The translations under genes and the position numbers were made by a program. From the NCBI GenBank assembly GCA_030692045.1, contig JAUYCX010000037.1, forward strand, positions 62,001-126,000: a stretch of DNA of 64,000 nucleotides. Direction: 5' to 3'. The notes beneath the pieces are model-generated. The model was given only the letters and a program-made list of their open reading frames with translations, searched no databases and had not been told where the DNA came from. The stretch comes from Candidatus Omnitrophota bacterium (GTDB taxonomy: Bacteria; Omnitrophota; Gorgyraeia; JAUYCX01). Shown in pieces: positions 39,716-49,493 of this stretch. Position 1 is the first letter of the stretch. The number at the start of each line of letters is the position of its first letter.

Positions 39716-41732
39716 AAAAATTCTCTTTATTACTCTAAGCAATATCGGCGATTGCATTTTAACCTTGCCGGTTATGGATGCATTAAAGAAAAACTTTCCT
39801 AATGCCAAGTTTTATGTTTTAGTCGGACCAAAGGCAAGAGAGTTGTTTGTTAACGACCCAAAAATTGAAAAAATAATCATCTATGATAAGCAAAAGCCAT
39901 GGCAAGATAAGGCAAAATTAACTCTTGATTTAAGAAAAGAGAAATTTGATATTATTGTAGATTTGCGTAACAGCGCCTTTGCGTTATTATTAAAGGCAAG
40001 GCTTAAGACAACGCCTTTTTTAAGAATTCCTCGTAGAATTTTGCATATGAAGGAAAGGCATCTCTTGCGCTTAAAAGCTATTCTTGATTTTCCCGAAAAT
40101 TATAATTCTCTTTCCATTTATCCAAGCCTTATGGGCAAAGATTACATTGAAAATTTGCTTAAAGATGAAGGCATTGTTTCAGGGGAAAAGTTGTTGTTTG
40201 TTGGTCCTGGCGCGGCAAATCATATTAAACAATGGGATGCTGCGGGCTTTGCCAAGGTTTGTGATAAGTTAATTGAGGAATTTAAGGTAAAGATAATCTT
40301 TGTGGGAGATGATAAAGATAAAAAGATTGTTTCTTTGATAATTTCATTAATGAAGAATAAAGCAGTTGATTTTAGTGGTAAGACTACTCTAAGGGAATTA
40401 GCATTTTTATTACAAAAAGCGCAGTTACTTATAAGCTGTGATAGTGCAGTAATGCATATGGCAAGTTACCTAAATATTCCTGTATTTGCAATTTTTGGGC
40501 CCACTAATTCTAAGAAATATGGGCCCTGGTCAGATAAAAGTTCTATTTATAGACTTAATCTGGATTGCAGCCCTTGTGAAAAATCTGGCTGCAACCGCAA
40601 TCATGAATGTATGCAACAAATAGATGCCTTAGATGTTTATAAAGCAATAAAGGAATTTTTAAAGTCTGAAAAGGCGCAATCCCTAACTGTTGAAAAATTT
40701 AAAAAGATTCTAATCATCCGCACAGATAGAATTGGCGATGTTATTCTTACAACCCCTGTAATTAAGGCGATAAGGCAGAGCTTTCCTAAAAGTTTTATTT
40801 CCATAATGGTTAGCCCAGTTAGCAAAGATATTGTGGAAGGCAATCCCTATCTCGATGAGGTGATTGTTTATGATAAAAAAGGCAGGGATAAAGGGATTTT
40901 TGGTTTGTTTAGATTTGTGCTTAGTTTAAAAAAGAGAAATTTTGATTTAAGTTTGAATTTGCATACTAAAAAACGCATAAATTTAATCAGTTTTCTGGCT
41001 GGGATTAAACAAAGAATTGGATATGACAACAATAAATTTAGTTTCCTCTTAACTACTAGATTAAAGGATGTGCGTGTGCAGGGGAAAAAACACGAGGCAG
41101 ATTATTGTTTGGATGTTTTAAAAACAATCGGCATAAACACAGATGAAAAACAATTGTTTATGCCTTTAAAAGACGCGTCAGAAAAATGGGCGCAAGAGGT
41201 ATTGAAGGAAAACAATGTCAAGGCAAATGATATGCTTGTGGCAATTCATCCTGATGCCAGCTGTCCCTCCAAAAGATGGCCCATAGAAAGATTTGCTCAA
41301 GTTTGCAATAAATTAATTGAGGAAAAGGGTTTTAAAATTGCAATTATTTCAGGTCAAGGGAACTCAAAAATTATTGAAATAGTTAAGAGGTATTTGAGGC
41401 ATCCAGTTCTTGACCTTTCAGGCAGGACTTCTGTCAGTCAACTGGCAAGTTTTTTAAAGCGTTGTAATTTGTTCATTTCAAATGATTCCGGGCCAGTGCA
41501 CATTGCCCAAGCAGTGGGAACGCCGGTTATCGTGATTTTTGGCAGAAATCAAGCAGGTTTAAGTCCTATTCGCTGGGCGCCGCTGGGCAAGAATAATATA
41601 ATTCTGCATAAGGACGTAGGTTGTAAGGTTTGTTTAGCGCATAACTGTAAAATTGGATTTATCTGCCTCGCGGCAATATCGGTTAAGGAAATTTTAGAAG
41701 CAGTTGATGTTATCTTAAAAAAAAGCCGCTAG
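39681..41732 (+). CDS. Tandem double GT9 heptosyltransferase
   Basis: Two complete GT9 domains in one chain. The first (about 12-330): ILFITLSNIGDCILTLPVMDALKKNFP, FVGPGAANHIKQW, ISCDSAVMHMASYLNIPVFAIFGPTNS, ending in CSPC...C...CMQQI. The second (about 336-683): ILIIRTDRIGDVILTTPVIKAIRQSFP, VAIHPDASCPSKRWP, ISNDSGPVHIAQAVGTPVIVIFGRN, ending in CKVC...C...CLAAI. The start overlaps the previous gene by 35 bases. Last gene of the first LPS block; after it, gene content switches to the radC/restriction island. Confidence 0.9.
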   Translation: MFYSKLEKSGVKKILFITLSNIGDCILTLPVMDALKKNFPNAKFYVLVGPKARELFVNDPKIEKIIIYDKQKPWQDKAKLTLDLRKEKFDIIVDLRNSAFALLLKARLKTTPFLRIPRRILHMKERHLLRLKAILDFPENYNSLSIYPSLMGKDYIENLLKDEGIVSGEKLLFVGPGAANHIKQWDAAGFAKVCDKLIEEFKVKIIFVGDDKDKKIVSLIISLMKNKAVDFSGKTTLRELAFLLQKAQLLISCDSAVMHMASYLNIPVFAIFGPTNSKKYGPWSDKSSIYRLNLDCSPCEKSGCNRNHECMQQIDALDVYKAIKEFLKSEKAQSLTVEKFKKILIIRTDRIGDVILTTPVIKAIRQSFPKSFISIMVSPVSKDIVEGNPYLDEVIVYDKKGRDKGIFGLFRFVLSLKKRNFDLSLNLHTKKRINLISFLAGIKQRIGYDNNKFSFLLTTRLKDVRVQGKKHEADYCLDVLKTIGINTDEKQLFMPLKDASEKWAQEVLKENNVKANDMLVAIHPDASCPSKRWPIERFAQVCNKLIEEKGFKIAIISGQGNSKIIEIVKRYLRHPVLDLSGRTSVSQLASFLKRCNLFISNDSGPVHIAQAVGTPVIVIFGRNQAGLSPIRWAPLGKNNIILHKDVGCKVCLAHNCKIGFICLAAISVKEILEAVDVILKKSR

Positions 41733-41931
41733 ACTTAAAAATTCGAATATCAAGACAGAATTTCATAAAAATACGTATCGTCGGGGTCTTTGAGCCAGAT
41801 TCATTCTAAAGAAAATTGAGAGAAAAGATTGATAAATGCAGCAGATTGGGGGGGTTGAAAAAAGAGGACGCGAGAGGTAGAATTATTGGCAGGGAAAGTT
41901 TTAGGGGAAGGGATGTTATAGTTGTTAAAAT

Positions 41932-42639
41932 ATGATAAATGAATCAAAATATAGAGGAATAAAAAATTGGCCGAAAGATGACAGGCCCAGAGAAAAGTTG
42001 TTAAAGAATGGTGAGCATACTTTGAGTAATTCTGAATTGTTAGCAATTCTTCTAAGGACTGGAGTAAAAGGTCAAAGCGCGATAGACTTAGCCAGAAAAA
42101 TATTAGAGAAATTTAAGACATTTCGTAATATGTCTCATACTGATTTATCACAATGGAAAGAATTTAAAGGTTTAGGTCAAGCCAAAATAGCTCAAATCCG
42201 AGCCGCTCTAGAAATTGGCAAAAGATTTAGAGAGGATGAAGTTAAAGAAAATCAACCCAAAATAGAATCCTCAAAAGATGTAGTAGATATTTTAATGCCC
42301 AGAATGCGGGATTTAAAGAAAGAAGTCTTTAAAATTGTGCTTTTAAATTCACAAAATAGAATTATTGATATCTTTGACACAGGAGAAGGAACTGTTAATA
42401 AAGCAAATCCAATAATTCGAGAGATCTTCCAGAAGGCGCTACAAAATTATGCAGTTTCTTTAATATGCGTGCATAATCATCCTTCAGGAAAAACTGAACC
42501 GAGCAGAGAAGATAGAGATTTCACCAAAGAGTTATACCAAGCCGGCAACATTATGCAGGTTAAAGTATTGGATCATGTTATAATTGGCGATAATAATTAT
42601 TATAGTTTTACTGATGAGAATGATATCGATATATCGTAA
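41932..42639 (+). CDS. radC: RadC family (JAB/MPN) protein, first copy
   Basis: RadC proteins carry a helix-hairpin-helix region and a JAB/MPN metalloprotease-like domain; despite the name their role in repair is unproven, and they are frequent in mobile and defence regions. Visible are DRPREKLLKNGEHTLSNSELLAILLRTG (about 17-44), FKGLGQAKIAQIRAALE (HhH) and the metal motif H181/H183 in HNHPSGKTEPSREDRD with D194. Length 235 fits. A second, diverged radC begins at 44050. Confidence 0.93.
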   Translation: MINESKYRGIKNWPKDDRPREKLLKNGEHTLSNSELLAILLRTGVKGQSAIDLARKILEKFKTFRNMSHTDLSQWKEFKGLGQAKIAQIRAALEIGKRFREDEVKENQPKIESSKDVVDILMPRMRDLKKEVFKIVLLNSQNRIIDIFDTGEGTVNKANPIIREIFQKALQNYAVSLICVHNHPSGKTEPSREDRDFTKELYQAGNIMQVKVLDHVIIGDNNYYSFTDENDIDIS

Positions 42640-42733
42640 GTGTATAATGATAGATATAGTGTATAATCCAGCATATAGGATATATCAGAAAAAAGATCGA
42701 ACCGCAGAGCAAAGAGAGAAGAGGTGAAAATAA

Positions 42734-43765
42734 ATGAATTCCTTTAAGCCTGAGAATATAAGTTTGCCTTTAAGTTCAGTTTGGCTTCTGAACTCGATCG
42801 CCGAATATAAAGGCAAGCAGGAACTTTATGCGAGGCAGTCGCCGCAGATTTTAAAGACGCTTCTAGAGGCGGCACTTATTGAGAGCGCGGAATCTTCAAA
42901 CCGCATAGAAGGGGTTACGGTAGATCATGCCCGTTTGAAACCGCTCGTTATCGGCCATAGCAAGCCCCGCGATCGTTCAGAAGAAGAAGTTGTTGGATAT
43001 CGTAAAGCGCTTGATTTGATTCATACAAAGTATAAAAACTTGCGCATCATTTCGGATACAATCAAGGAATTACATCGGCTCTGTCGTGGCGAATCCTCGG
43101 ATGCCGGTAAATGGAAAGAGAAAGATAATGATATTATTCGCAAACACCCGGATGGCCATATTGAAGTAATCTTCAGACCGGTCAGCGCCGCTAAAACACC
43201 GGAAATGATGAAGCAACTCTGCTTATCTTACGAGCACAGCATCACACAGCTTAAATACCCTGATCTTTACGCGGTGGCTTGTCTTGTGTTGGATTTTTTG
43301 AGCATCCATCCGTTCCGCGATGGCAATGGCAGGGTATCGCGGCTTTTAACGTTGCTGGCGCTTTATCAACATGGGTTTATGGTCGGCAAATATATTAGTC
43401 TTGAGCGGATAGTTGAACAGTCAAAAGAAACCTATTACGAGACGCTCAATAGAAGCTCGCAAAAATGGCACGAAGCCAAGCATAATGCGATGCCGTGGTT
43501 TAATTATTTTCTCGGGACGATACTGGCGGCTTATAAGGAATTTGAAGAACGGGCGGCAAATATAAAGCCGACACGAGGCTCAAAGACACAGATTATTACC
43601 CAAGCTATTGAGCGCCAGGTTGGAGAATTCAGTTTAAGCGATATTGAGCGAGAGTGTCCAAGCGCCAGCCGGGATATGATAAAAATCATATTCAGAGAAT
43701 TACAGAAGGTAAAGAAGATTAAGTGCCTTGGTAAAGGTAAGAGCTCAAAATGGAAAAAAATCTAA
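42734..43765 (+). CDS. Fic family protein with intramolecular inhibition motif
   Basis: Fic enzymes transfer AMP or other nucleotide parts to target proteins. The catalytic motif HPFRDGNGR (192-200) is complete. An N-terminal inhibitory motif SSNRIEG (54-60, with E59) matches the (S/T)xxxE(G/N) helix that blocks ATP binding in class II Fic proteins. The N-terminus looks like a Fic_N domain and the C-terminal ~80 residues like a winged helix, so it may also bind DNA. By eye the gene is richer in G+C than its neighbours, suggesting recent transfer. Two TATAAT hexamers lie at 42643 and 42664 upstream. Toxin, regulator or defence function unknown. Confidence 0.92.
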   Translation: MNSFKPENISLPLSSVWLLNSIAEYKGKQELYARQSPQILKTLLEAALIESAESSNRIEGVTVDHARLKPLVIGHSKPRDRSEEEVVGYRKALDLIHTKYKNLRIISDTIKELHRLCRGESSDAGKWKEKDNDIIRKHPDGHIEVIFRPVSAAKTPEMMKQLCLSYEHSITQLKYPDLYAVACLVLDFLSIHPFRDGNGRVSRLLTLLALYQHGFMVGKYISLERIVEQSKETYYETLNRSSQKWHEAKHNAMPWFNYFLGTILAAYKEFEERAANIKPTRGSKTQIITQAIERQVGEFSLSDIERECPSASRDMIKIIFRELQKVKKIKCLGKGKSSKWKKI

Positions 43766-43851
43766 TAGGGTAATAACTTTTTCTAATGGGGTAATAAATA
43801 GGGTAATGAAGGCGACTTGTATATTTTAATTTCAAAGAGTATAGCTCAGGC

Positions 43852-43899
43852 AATAATGAATATTATAGTTTTGCGGATGATGGTGTATTAGTTCATTAA
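43852..43899 (+). pseudogene. Relic of a third radC C-terminus
   Basis: The frame reads NNEYYSFADDGVLVH then TAA, closely like the end of RadC at 41932 (NNYYSFTDENDIDIS) and typical RadC tails. Nothing of the JAB domain is visible upstream. A second possible relic follows at 43916-43996, where an open frame ends in WRFKPEDLARFVKAWANK and TAA; I do not recognise its family. Short direct repeats of GGGTAATAA lie at 43768-43798. Together they indicate deletions in this 284-base gap. Confidence 0.5.
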
Positions 43900-44049
43900 A
43901 ATTGGAGAAAGTTAGACTCGCGCAGAGAAGATAGGGCAGTGGAGATTTAAGCCTGAGGATTTGGCGAGGTTTGTTAAGGCGTGGGCGAATAAATAAACTT
44001 TCGTTCACAAGGCGAGGGTTTTTCATTTTTAATATATATAAGAGTTATT

Positions 44050-44709
44050 ATGAAAAAGATAAAAGATCTATTATTACAAGATAGGCCCAGAGAAAAGTTG
44101 AAGAAGAAGGGTGTTAGGGCCTTATCTGATTTTGAATTATTAGAGGTTCTGATTGGAAGCGGTGTTGAGGGTGCAAGTGTTGGAGAAATTGCAAATGAAA
44201 TTCTTGACAAGTTTAAGGGTAATTTTGAAGGTTTATCTTTATCCGATTTAGAATCAATTAAGGGAGTCAGTTTGGCAAAAGCAAGCCAAATCCTCGCGGC
44301 TATTGAAATTTCAAAGCGCTACCTTGTTAAGGATAGTGTTAAAATATCAAAATCTTTTGATGCGCTTCCATTTGTTCAAGAATATAGAAATAAAAAACAA
44401 GAGTATTTTATTTGCATCTCTTTAGACGGCGCAAGTCATGTAATTCAAAATAGGGTAATTTCTGTGGGAACATTGACGGAAAGCTTAATCCATCCGCGGG
44501 AAGTATTTACTGATACTATTACCGATAGGGCGGCAGGAGTTATTTTTGTCCACAATCACCCTTCGGGTTTGTTGGACCCAAGTGAAGCAGATAAAATAAT
44601 AACTAAAAGATTACTTGAAGCTGGCAAAATTTTAGGCATCGTGGTTTTGGATCATATTATCATTACACAAAAATCGCATTACAGCTTCAAAGATAACAAC
44701 CTTATTTGA
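44050..44709 (+). CDS. radC: RadC family (JAB/MPN) protein, second copy
   Basis: A diverged RadC of 219 residues. It lacks the first ~9 residues of the other copy but keeps DRPREKLKKKGVRALSDFELLEVLIGSG, an HhH region (IKGVSLAKASQILAAIE) and the metal motif H168/H170 in HNHPSGLLDPSEAD with D181. Two bases separate its stop from the methyltransferase ATG, so it is probably co-transcribed with the type III restriction-modification genes. Confidence 0.9.
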   Translation: MKKIKDLLLQDRPREKLKKKGVRALSDFELLEVLIGSGVEGASVGEIANEILDKFKGNFEGLSLSDLESIKGVSLAKASQILAAIEISKRYLVKDSVKISKSFDALPFVQEYRNKKQEYFICISLDGASHVIQNRVISVGTLTESLIHPREVFTDTITDRAAGVIFVHNHPSGLLDPSEADKIITKRLLEAGKILGIVVLDHIIITQKSHYSFKDNNLI

Positions 44710-44711
44710 TT

Positions 44712-46754
44712 ATGGAAAACCTCGATAAAAACGATATAGAATTTTTGATTGATTGTCTGGAGAAGGGAAAAGAAATCCCCGAACAATACAAATACGCTTT
44801 ATTTCCAACAAAGCAGAAGGAGTATGAGTTAGTGTACGCCGGGAAAAAGAGAAAAGAGGATATATTAGCCGACAATGAAGAAGCAAAGGCTGTTCCGTTG
44901 CAAATAGAAAAGATTTTTAATGGGAAACGGTATCCACTTGTATTAAAAGATTGGCATAATTTTTTAATTTTTGGCGACAATCTCCAAATTCTTAAAACTT
45001 TTTATGAAGATAAGGATAACCGCATAAAAGGAAAAATCAAAGGCAGGGTGAAATTGATTTATATTGATCCACCCTTCGGAACTGGTGATGTATATGATGG
45101 CGCTAATGGCCACAGTGCTTACAGCGCAAAAAGAAAGGGGGCTGATTTTGTTGAGTTTTTGCGAAGGCGTCTTTATCTCTTAAATGAATTACTAGATGAA
45201 GATGGCTCAATTTTTGTGAGAATGGATTATCACTTTGGGCATTATGCAAAAATTATAATGGATGAAGTTTTTGGAAAAGGTAATTTTCTAAATGAGATTA
45301 TTATTAATCGAATAAAGAAGTCAGATTCAGGGGCTAAAAAATTTAACGTAGCGACAGATTCTTTATTCTTATACGTTAAGACAGAACAGTACAAGGATAA
45401 TTTTAAGCCTTACTACAAAAGATTACAGAATAAGAAAGAAAATCGTTGGCATGCGATGGATTCGCAAGGGCGGGGTAGTCCATTAAATATTTTAGGCAAA
45501 TTAATGCATCCACCGACAGGAAGGCATTGGACATTTGGGCAAGAATCTATTCATAAGTTAGAGAAATTAGGAAGAATAAGATTAAGCAAAACAGGGAACC
45601 CCCAATATTTAATTGACTCTACAGAATCTATTCTGATTGACTCTAATTGGACTGATATTCCTGGGTATTCTACGGGAACAGGCTATCCTACAGAAAATTC
45701 GGAACAATTATTGGAAAGAGTTATCAAATCTTTTTCTAAGGAAGGCGATTTAGTGATGGATGTTTTTGCAGGAAGTGGTACAACGCTTGCTGTTGCAGAA
45801 AAATTAGGGAGGCGTTGGGTGGGATGCGATATTGGTAAACTTTCTATTTACACAATTCAAAAGCGGCTTTTAGAAATTGATAAAAGCAGAGATTTGGAAA
45901 ATCAGAAAAAGGTGTATGGTAAACCTGCGAAATCTTTTGCAGTTGTTTCTGCTGGTCTTTACGATCTTGAGAAAGTGCTACATCAGGTCAAGGATAGATA
46001 TATTCAATTTGTTTCTGATTTATTTGAAGTGGAACGTTTAGAAAACAAAAAGATAGGCGGAGTAACGATAGATGGGAAGAAAGGAGAATTTTATGTCCAA
46101 ATATTTCCTTACTGGGAATTTAAGGATGCAAATGTTGATGAAGAATATATAGAGGATTTACACAAAAATATAGGTAAAAAGATAGATGAGCGATTTTATA
46201 TTATCGCGCCGGCGAATAGTGTTGATTTTATTACCGACTATTACGAGATTGGCGATGTTCGTTATTATTTTCTCAAAGTCCCTTATCAGATTATTAAGGA
46301 ATTGCATAAAGTACAATTTAAGAAACTCCGACAGCCACAAAGCAAAAATAACATTAACGATTTAGATGACGCCATCGGATTTCACTTTATTAAACAGCCA
46401 GAAGTGCTGTCCAAACTTGAAGTTAAAAAAGATAAGGTTAATTTACGAATTAAGAAATTCAAGTCGCAGTACACCGAAGAAGAGACTGGGGAAAAACTCG
46501 GCAATTTTGAATCGTTAGCTATGCTTCTTATTGATTTGCAATATAACGGTGAAATGTTTTTAATGACAAAATATATTTTTGCAGATGATCTCACGAAGAA
46601 AAATGAAGAAAGCGAAGAAGATGTAAAGAAAGAATTGAAAAAGCAAAAAGAGATAAAAGTTGAATTCAATAGAAAAGAATGCGGCAAAAATATAATGATT
46701 ATTTATGTTGATATTTATGGGAATGAATTTAAGGAAATCTTAAAAGTTAAATAA
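44712..46754 (+). CDS. mod: Type III restriction-modification methyltransferase (Mod)
   Basis: N6-adenine DNA methyltransferase, beta class by motif order: the catalytic DPPF (119-122) in YIDPPFGTGDVYDG comes before the SAM-binding FAGSG (352-356) in MDVFAGSGTTLAVAEKLGRRWVGCD. The region between (about 200-300) would hold target recognition. The ATG at 44712 gives 680 residues; a TTG at 44706 is in frame but overlaps the radC stop. The C-terminal ~250 residues are charged and not recognised. Followed two bases later by res. Confidence 0.93.
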   Translation: MENLDKNDIEFLIDCLEKGKEIPEQYKYALFPTKQKEYELVYAGKKRKEDILADNEEAKAVPLQIEKIFNGKRYPLVLKDWHNFLIFGDNLQILKTFYEDKDNRIKGKIKGRVKLIYIDPPFGTGDVYDGANGHSAYSAKRKGADFVEFLRRRLYLLNELLDEDGSIFVRMDYHFGHYAKIIMDEVFGKGNFLNEIIINRIKKSDSGAKKFNVATDSLFLYVKTEQYKDNFKPYYKRLQNKKENRWHAMDSQGRGSPLNILGKLMHPPTGRHWTFGQESIHKLEKLGRIRLSKTGNPQYLIDSTESILIDSNWTDIPGYSTGTGYPTENSEQLLERVIKSFSKEGDLVMDVFAGSGTTLAVAEKLGRRWVGCDIGKLSIYTIQKRLLEIDKSRDLENQKKVYGKPAKSFAVVSAGLYDLEKVLHQVKDRYIQFVSDLFEVERLENKKIGGVTIDGKKGEFYVQIFPYWEFKDANVDEEYIEDLHKNIGKKIDERFYIIAPANSVDFITDYYEIGDVRYYFLKVPYQIIKELHKVQFKKLRQPQSKNNINDLDDAIGFHFIKQPEVLSKLEVKKDKVNLRIKKFKSQYTEEETGEKLGNFESLAMLLIDLQYNGEMFLMTKYIFADDLTKKNEESEEDVKKELKKQKEIKVEFNRKECGKNIMIIYVDIYGNEFKEILKVK

Positions 46755-46756
46755 CT

Positions 46757-49291
46757 ATGGCAGATATAAAGATTTATAAAACTCAAGATTTAGTATTGCA
46801 GATTAAGAAAAGTTACGACCCTGCAAAATTAAATTTGAGAAAATGGGTTAGTTTTATCGATGCATTATGCGGACCAAGAGAATTTCAAAAAGAAGCAATT
46901 GAGGCTGGCATTATTTACCTTGCTTCGGAGCAGTATAAATCAATAGAAGATATCGTTGCTGAGAATTGGAATAATAATGCCGAGTTGCGCGAGAGATACA
47001 GTGATTTAGGGGAATACACGAGAAAATTGCCATTGCCGAATAAATTGTCAGCAGTTATTGATTTAGCAACGGGAACGGGGAAAAGTTATGTAATCTATGG
47101 TATTGCCCAAATTGTTCTTGGCCTAGAATTAGTTGATAAGGTTTTGGTTTTATGCCCTTCGTTGACGATTGAATCAGGTTTGAAAGAGAAATTTGATGCT
47201 CTTTCCGGGGACAGGAAGCTAAAAGCCACCTTGCCGGACGGAATCAAATTTAAAAATCCAAGAGTTATCCATGCCAATCAAACAATAAAAAATGGAGATA
47301 TTTGTGTAGAAAATATTCATGCAGTCTATGAAAAGACAGGATCGTCTATAGTTGATAGCTTGAAAGGGGCCGGCGGACGTGTGCTTGTTTTAAATGACGA
47401 AACGCATCATACATACAATATCACCCCAGATCGTGATATACGAAAGTGGAAAGAATTTTTAATGAATTCTCAATTTAGATTTCATTATATTTTAGGATTT
47501 ACCGGGACTGCGTATATTGATAATGAATACTTCAATGATGTTATTTATCGTTACTCTATTAGGCAAGCGATCAATGATAAAGTGGTAAAGTTGGTAGATT
47601 ATGTGAGCAAAGATGATACATTGAGCAGAGATGAAAAATTTCAGAAAATTTATGACAACCATTTAGAAAATATGAATAGATATAGATTACTTAAGCCAGT
47701 CACCATTCTTGTTACAAAAGATATCGGTAAGGCAAAAGTTCTTTATGAAGACCTCACTGATTTTTTGAAAAAGAAAGAGAGATTAACAAGAGATAAGGCA
47801 GAAAAGAAGGTACTCATTGTTACATCACATAAAGACCATAGAGCCAACATTCCGAAATTAAAAAAAGTGGATGATAAAGAAAATTCGGTAGAGTGGATTA
47901 TTTCTGTTTCAATGCTTACAGAGGGATGGGATGTAAAAAACGTCTTTCAGATTGTTCCTTGGGAAGATAGAGCTTTTAATTCCAAGTTGCTTATTGCTCA
48001 GGTTTTGGGTAGGGGTCTGCGGATTCCTCCAGAATATCAATCTTCTCAACCCAAAGTCCGAGTTTTTAATCACGATGCGTGGAGTAGGAGCATTAGAGGA
48101 CTTGTTGATGAGGTCTTAGAGATAGAGATGAAATTTATAAGCAAAGTTTTGGATGTGGGGCAGAGATCAAAATTTAATTTTGATTTGCATTGGATTGATT
48201 ATGACAAGAAGCCAGAGAAGAAAAGTGCGAAAAAAGACACCAAAGTTTTTGACTATTCAAAGGGTTATATAGATTTGGTGGCGCAAATTGAAAAGGATGA
48301 GAAAACTACAGAATATACAGATCTACATGGTCGAGTATCGCAAAAAAATACTCTTGTTGAATACGGCACTTATTCCATAAAGGAGACAATAGATAAAATT
48401 ATGGAAGAATTTGAAACTCGTGACTGGGAAGCGAAAATTCTAAAACTCCCGGGCGGAGAATACAAAGATGTAATTCCGCCGCGAGAAGAAATTGAGAATA
48501 TCATTAAAGAATCCCTTAAAAGGCGTGGGGTTAAGAGCGGAAGGATTGTGGAGAGAAATCATACAATTATTCTTCAGGCATTTGGTACACTCTTGAGGAA
48601 AAAAGGCAAAACGGTAGTAAATATAAGAAAGGTCAATAAACCAATAAAAATTTCTACGAAAAAAATTGATAAAGAATCGCTTGCTATCGGAAATTTGCGT
48701 TATGGCGCTACAGTTTTTTATACCGAGAACTACCAAAAAGAGGCCGACGAAGAGACTGTAAATATTTTGAGTGAATATTTATCTGATGAGGAAAGATTAG
48801 TAAGCGCCTCAAAAGAGATCAATTTTTATGATTTTAAAACTCCGATTAATCTTGTTTTTACAAAGGGAATGCCCGAAAGAAAATTTGTAGAAGATTTGTG
48901 CAAACAAAAAAATAGTCAAAAAATTGATGCATGGATTAAATCACGAGATCAAGGATTCTATAGCATTGAGTATTCTTGGCGTAAAGGCGAACATCCCATA
49001 CAGAATACTTTCAACCCCGACTTTTTTATTAAAATTAGGCATAATGTTGTCATCGTGGAAATAAAGGTGGATGGTGATGATTCGGAAGAAAATAAGGCAA
49101 AATTAAAATGGAGCAAAGAGTATGTTAATGATTTAAATGGAGAACTTAAAAGACAAGGACTTGAAACAAAATACTTTTTTCATTTTCTTAGCCCGGCGAG
49201 TTTCAGCGAATTCTTTGAATATTTATCAGATGGACGATTATTCAAGGGTGAATTCAGGAGCCATTTGGAAGACTTGTTAGAACAAGGTTAG
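46757..49291 (+). CDS. res: Type III restriction enzyme, helicase/nuclease subunit (Res)
   Basis: SF2 translocase/nuclease partner of Mod. Walker A ATGTGKS (104-110), a DE-box in VLNDETHHTYN (about 207-218), LGFTGTAY (motif III), and motif VI in QVLGRGLRIP. The C-terminus carries a PD-(D/E)xK nuclease signature: NPDFFIKI followed by VVIVEIKVDGDD (about 757-782). Length 844 is within the usual 800-1000. No frameshift is seen, so the system looks intact. Confidence 0.93.
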   Translation: MADIKIYKTQDLVLQIKKSYDPAKLNLRKWVSFIDALCGPREFQKEAIEAGIIYLASEQYKSIEDIVAENWNNNAELRERYSDLGEYTRKLPLPNKLSAVIDLATGTGKSYVIYGIAQIVLGLELVDKVLVLCPSLTIESGLKEKFDALSGDRKLKATLPDGIKFKNPRVIHANQTIKNGDICVENIHAVYEKTGSSIVDSLKGAGGRVLVLNDETHHTYNITPDRDIRKWKEFLMNSQFRFHYILGFTGTAYIDNEYFNDVIYRYSIRQAINDKVVKLVDYVSKDDTLSRDEKFQKIYDNHLENMNRYRLLKPVTILVTKDIGKAKVLYEDLTDFLKKKERLTRDKAEKKVLIVTSHKDHRANIPKLKKVDDKENSVEWIISVSMLTEGWDVKNVFQIVPWEDRAFNSKLLIAQVLGRGLRIPPEYQSSQPKVRVFNHDAWSRSIRGLVDEVLEIEMKFISKVLDVGQRSKFNFDLHWIDYDKKPEKKSAKKDTKVFDYSKGYIDLVAQIEKDEKTTEYTDLHGRVSQKNTLVEYGTYSIKETIDKIMEEFETRDWEAKILKLPGGEYKDVIPPREEIENIIKESLKRRGVKSGRIVERNHTIILQAFGTLLRKKGKTVVNIRKVNKPIKISTKKIDKESLAIGNLRYGATVFYTENYQKEADEETVNILSEYLSDEERLVSASKEINFYDFKTPINLVFTKGMPERKFVEDLCKQKNSQKIDAWIKSRDQGFYSIEYSWRKGEHPIQNTFNPDFFIKIRHNVVIVEIKVDGDDSEENKAKLKWSKEYVNDLNGELKRQGLETKYFFHFLSPASFSEFFEYLSDGRLFKGEFRSHLEDLLEQG

Positions 49292-49493
49292 AAAATATAA
49301 AACTAAAAAGATAGAGTACTTTAGTAACAGAGAAATTGCAGACGCTTTACCTAATGCTAGGGAATTTAGTAAGTGGTAAAACAAATGTAACCAAGCCAAA
49401 GTCAAAGAATACTAACGCCAAATCGACCAGATGGGCTCACAAACGAGGAGATAGAAACTGTAGAAAATCCTCGCAGTTAAAATAGGATAAGAT

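Noticed and set aside
49288-49380. Short open frame after res ending in REIADALPNAREFSKW
   Set aside because: Too short, no start or ribosome-binding site, and no family recognised; it may be a relic but I cannot support it.
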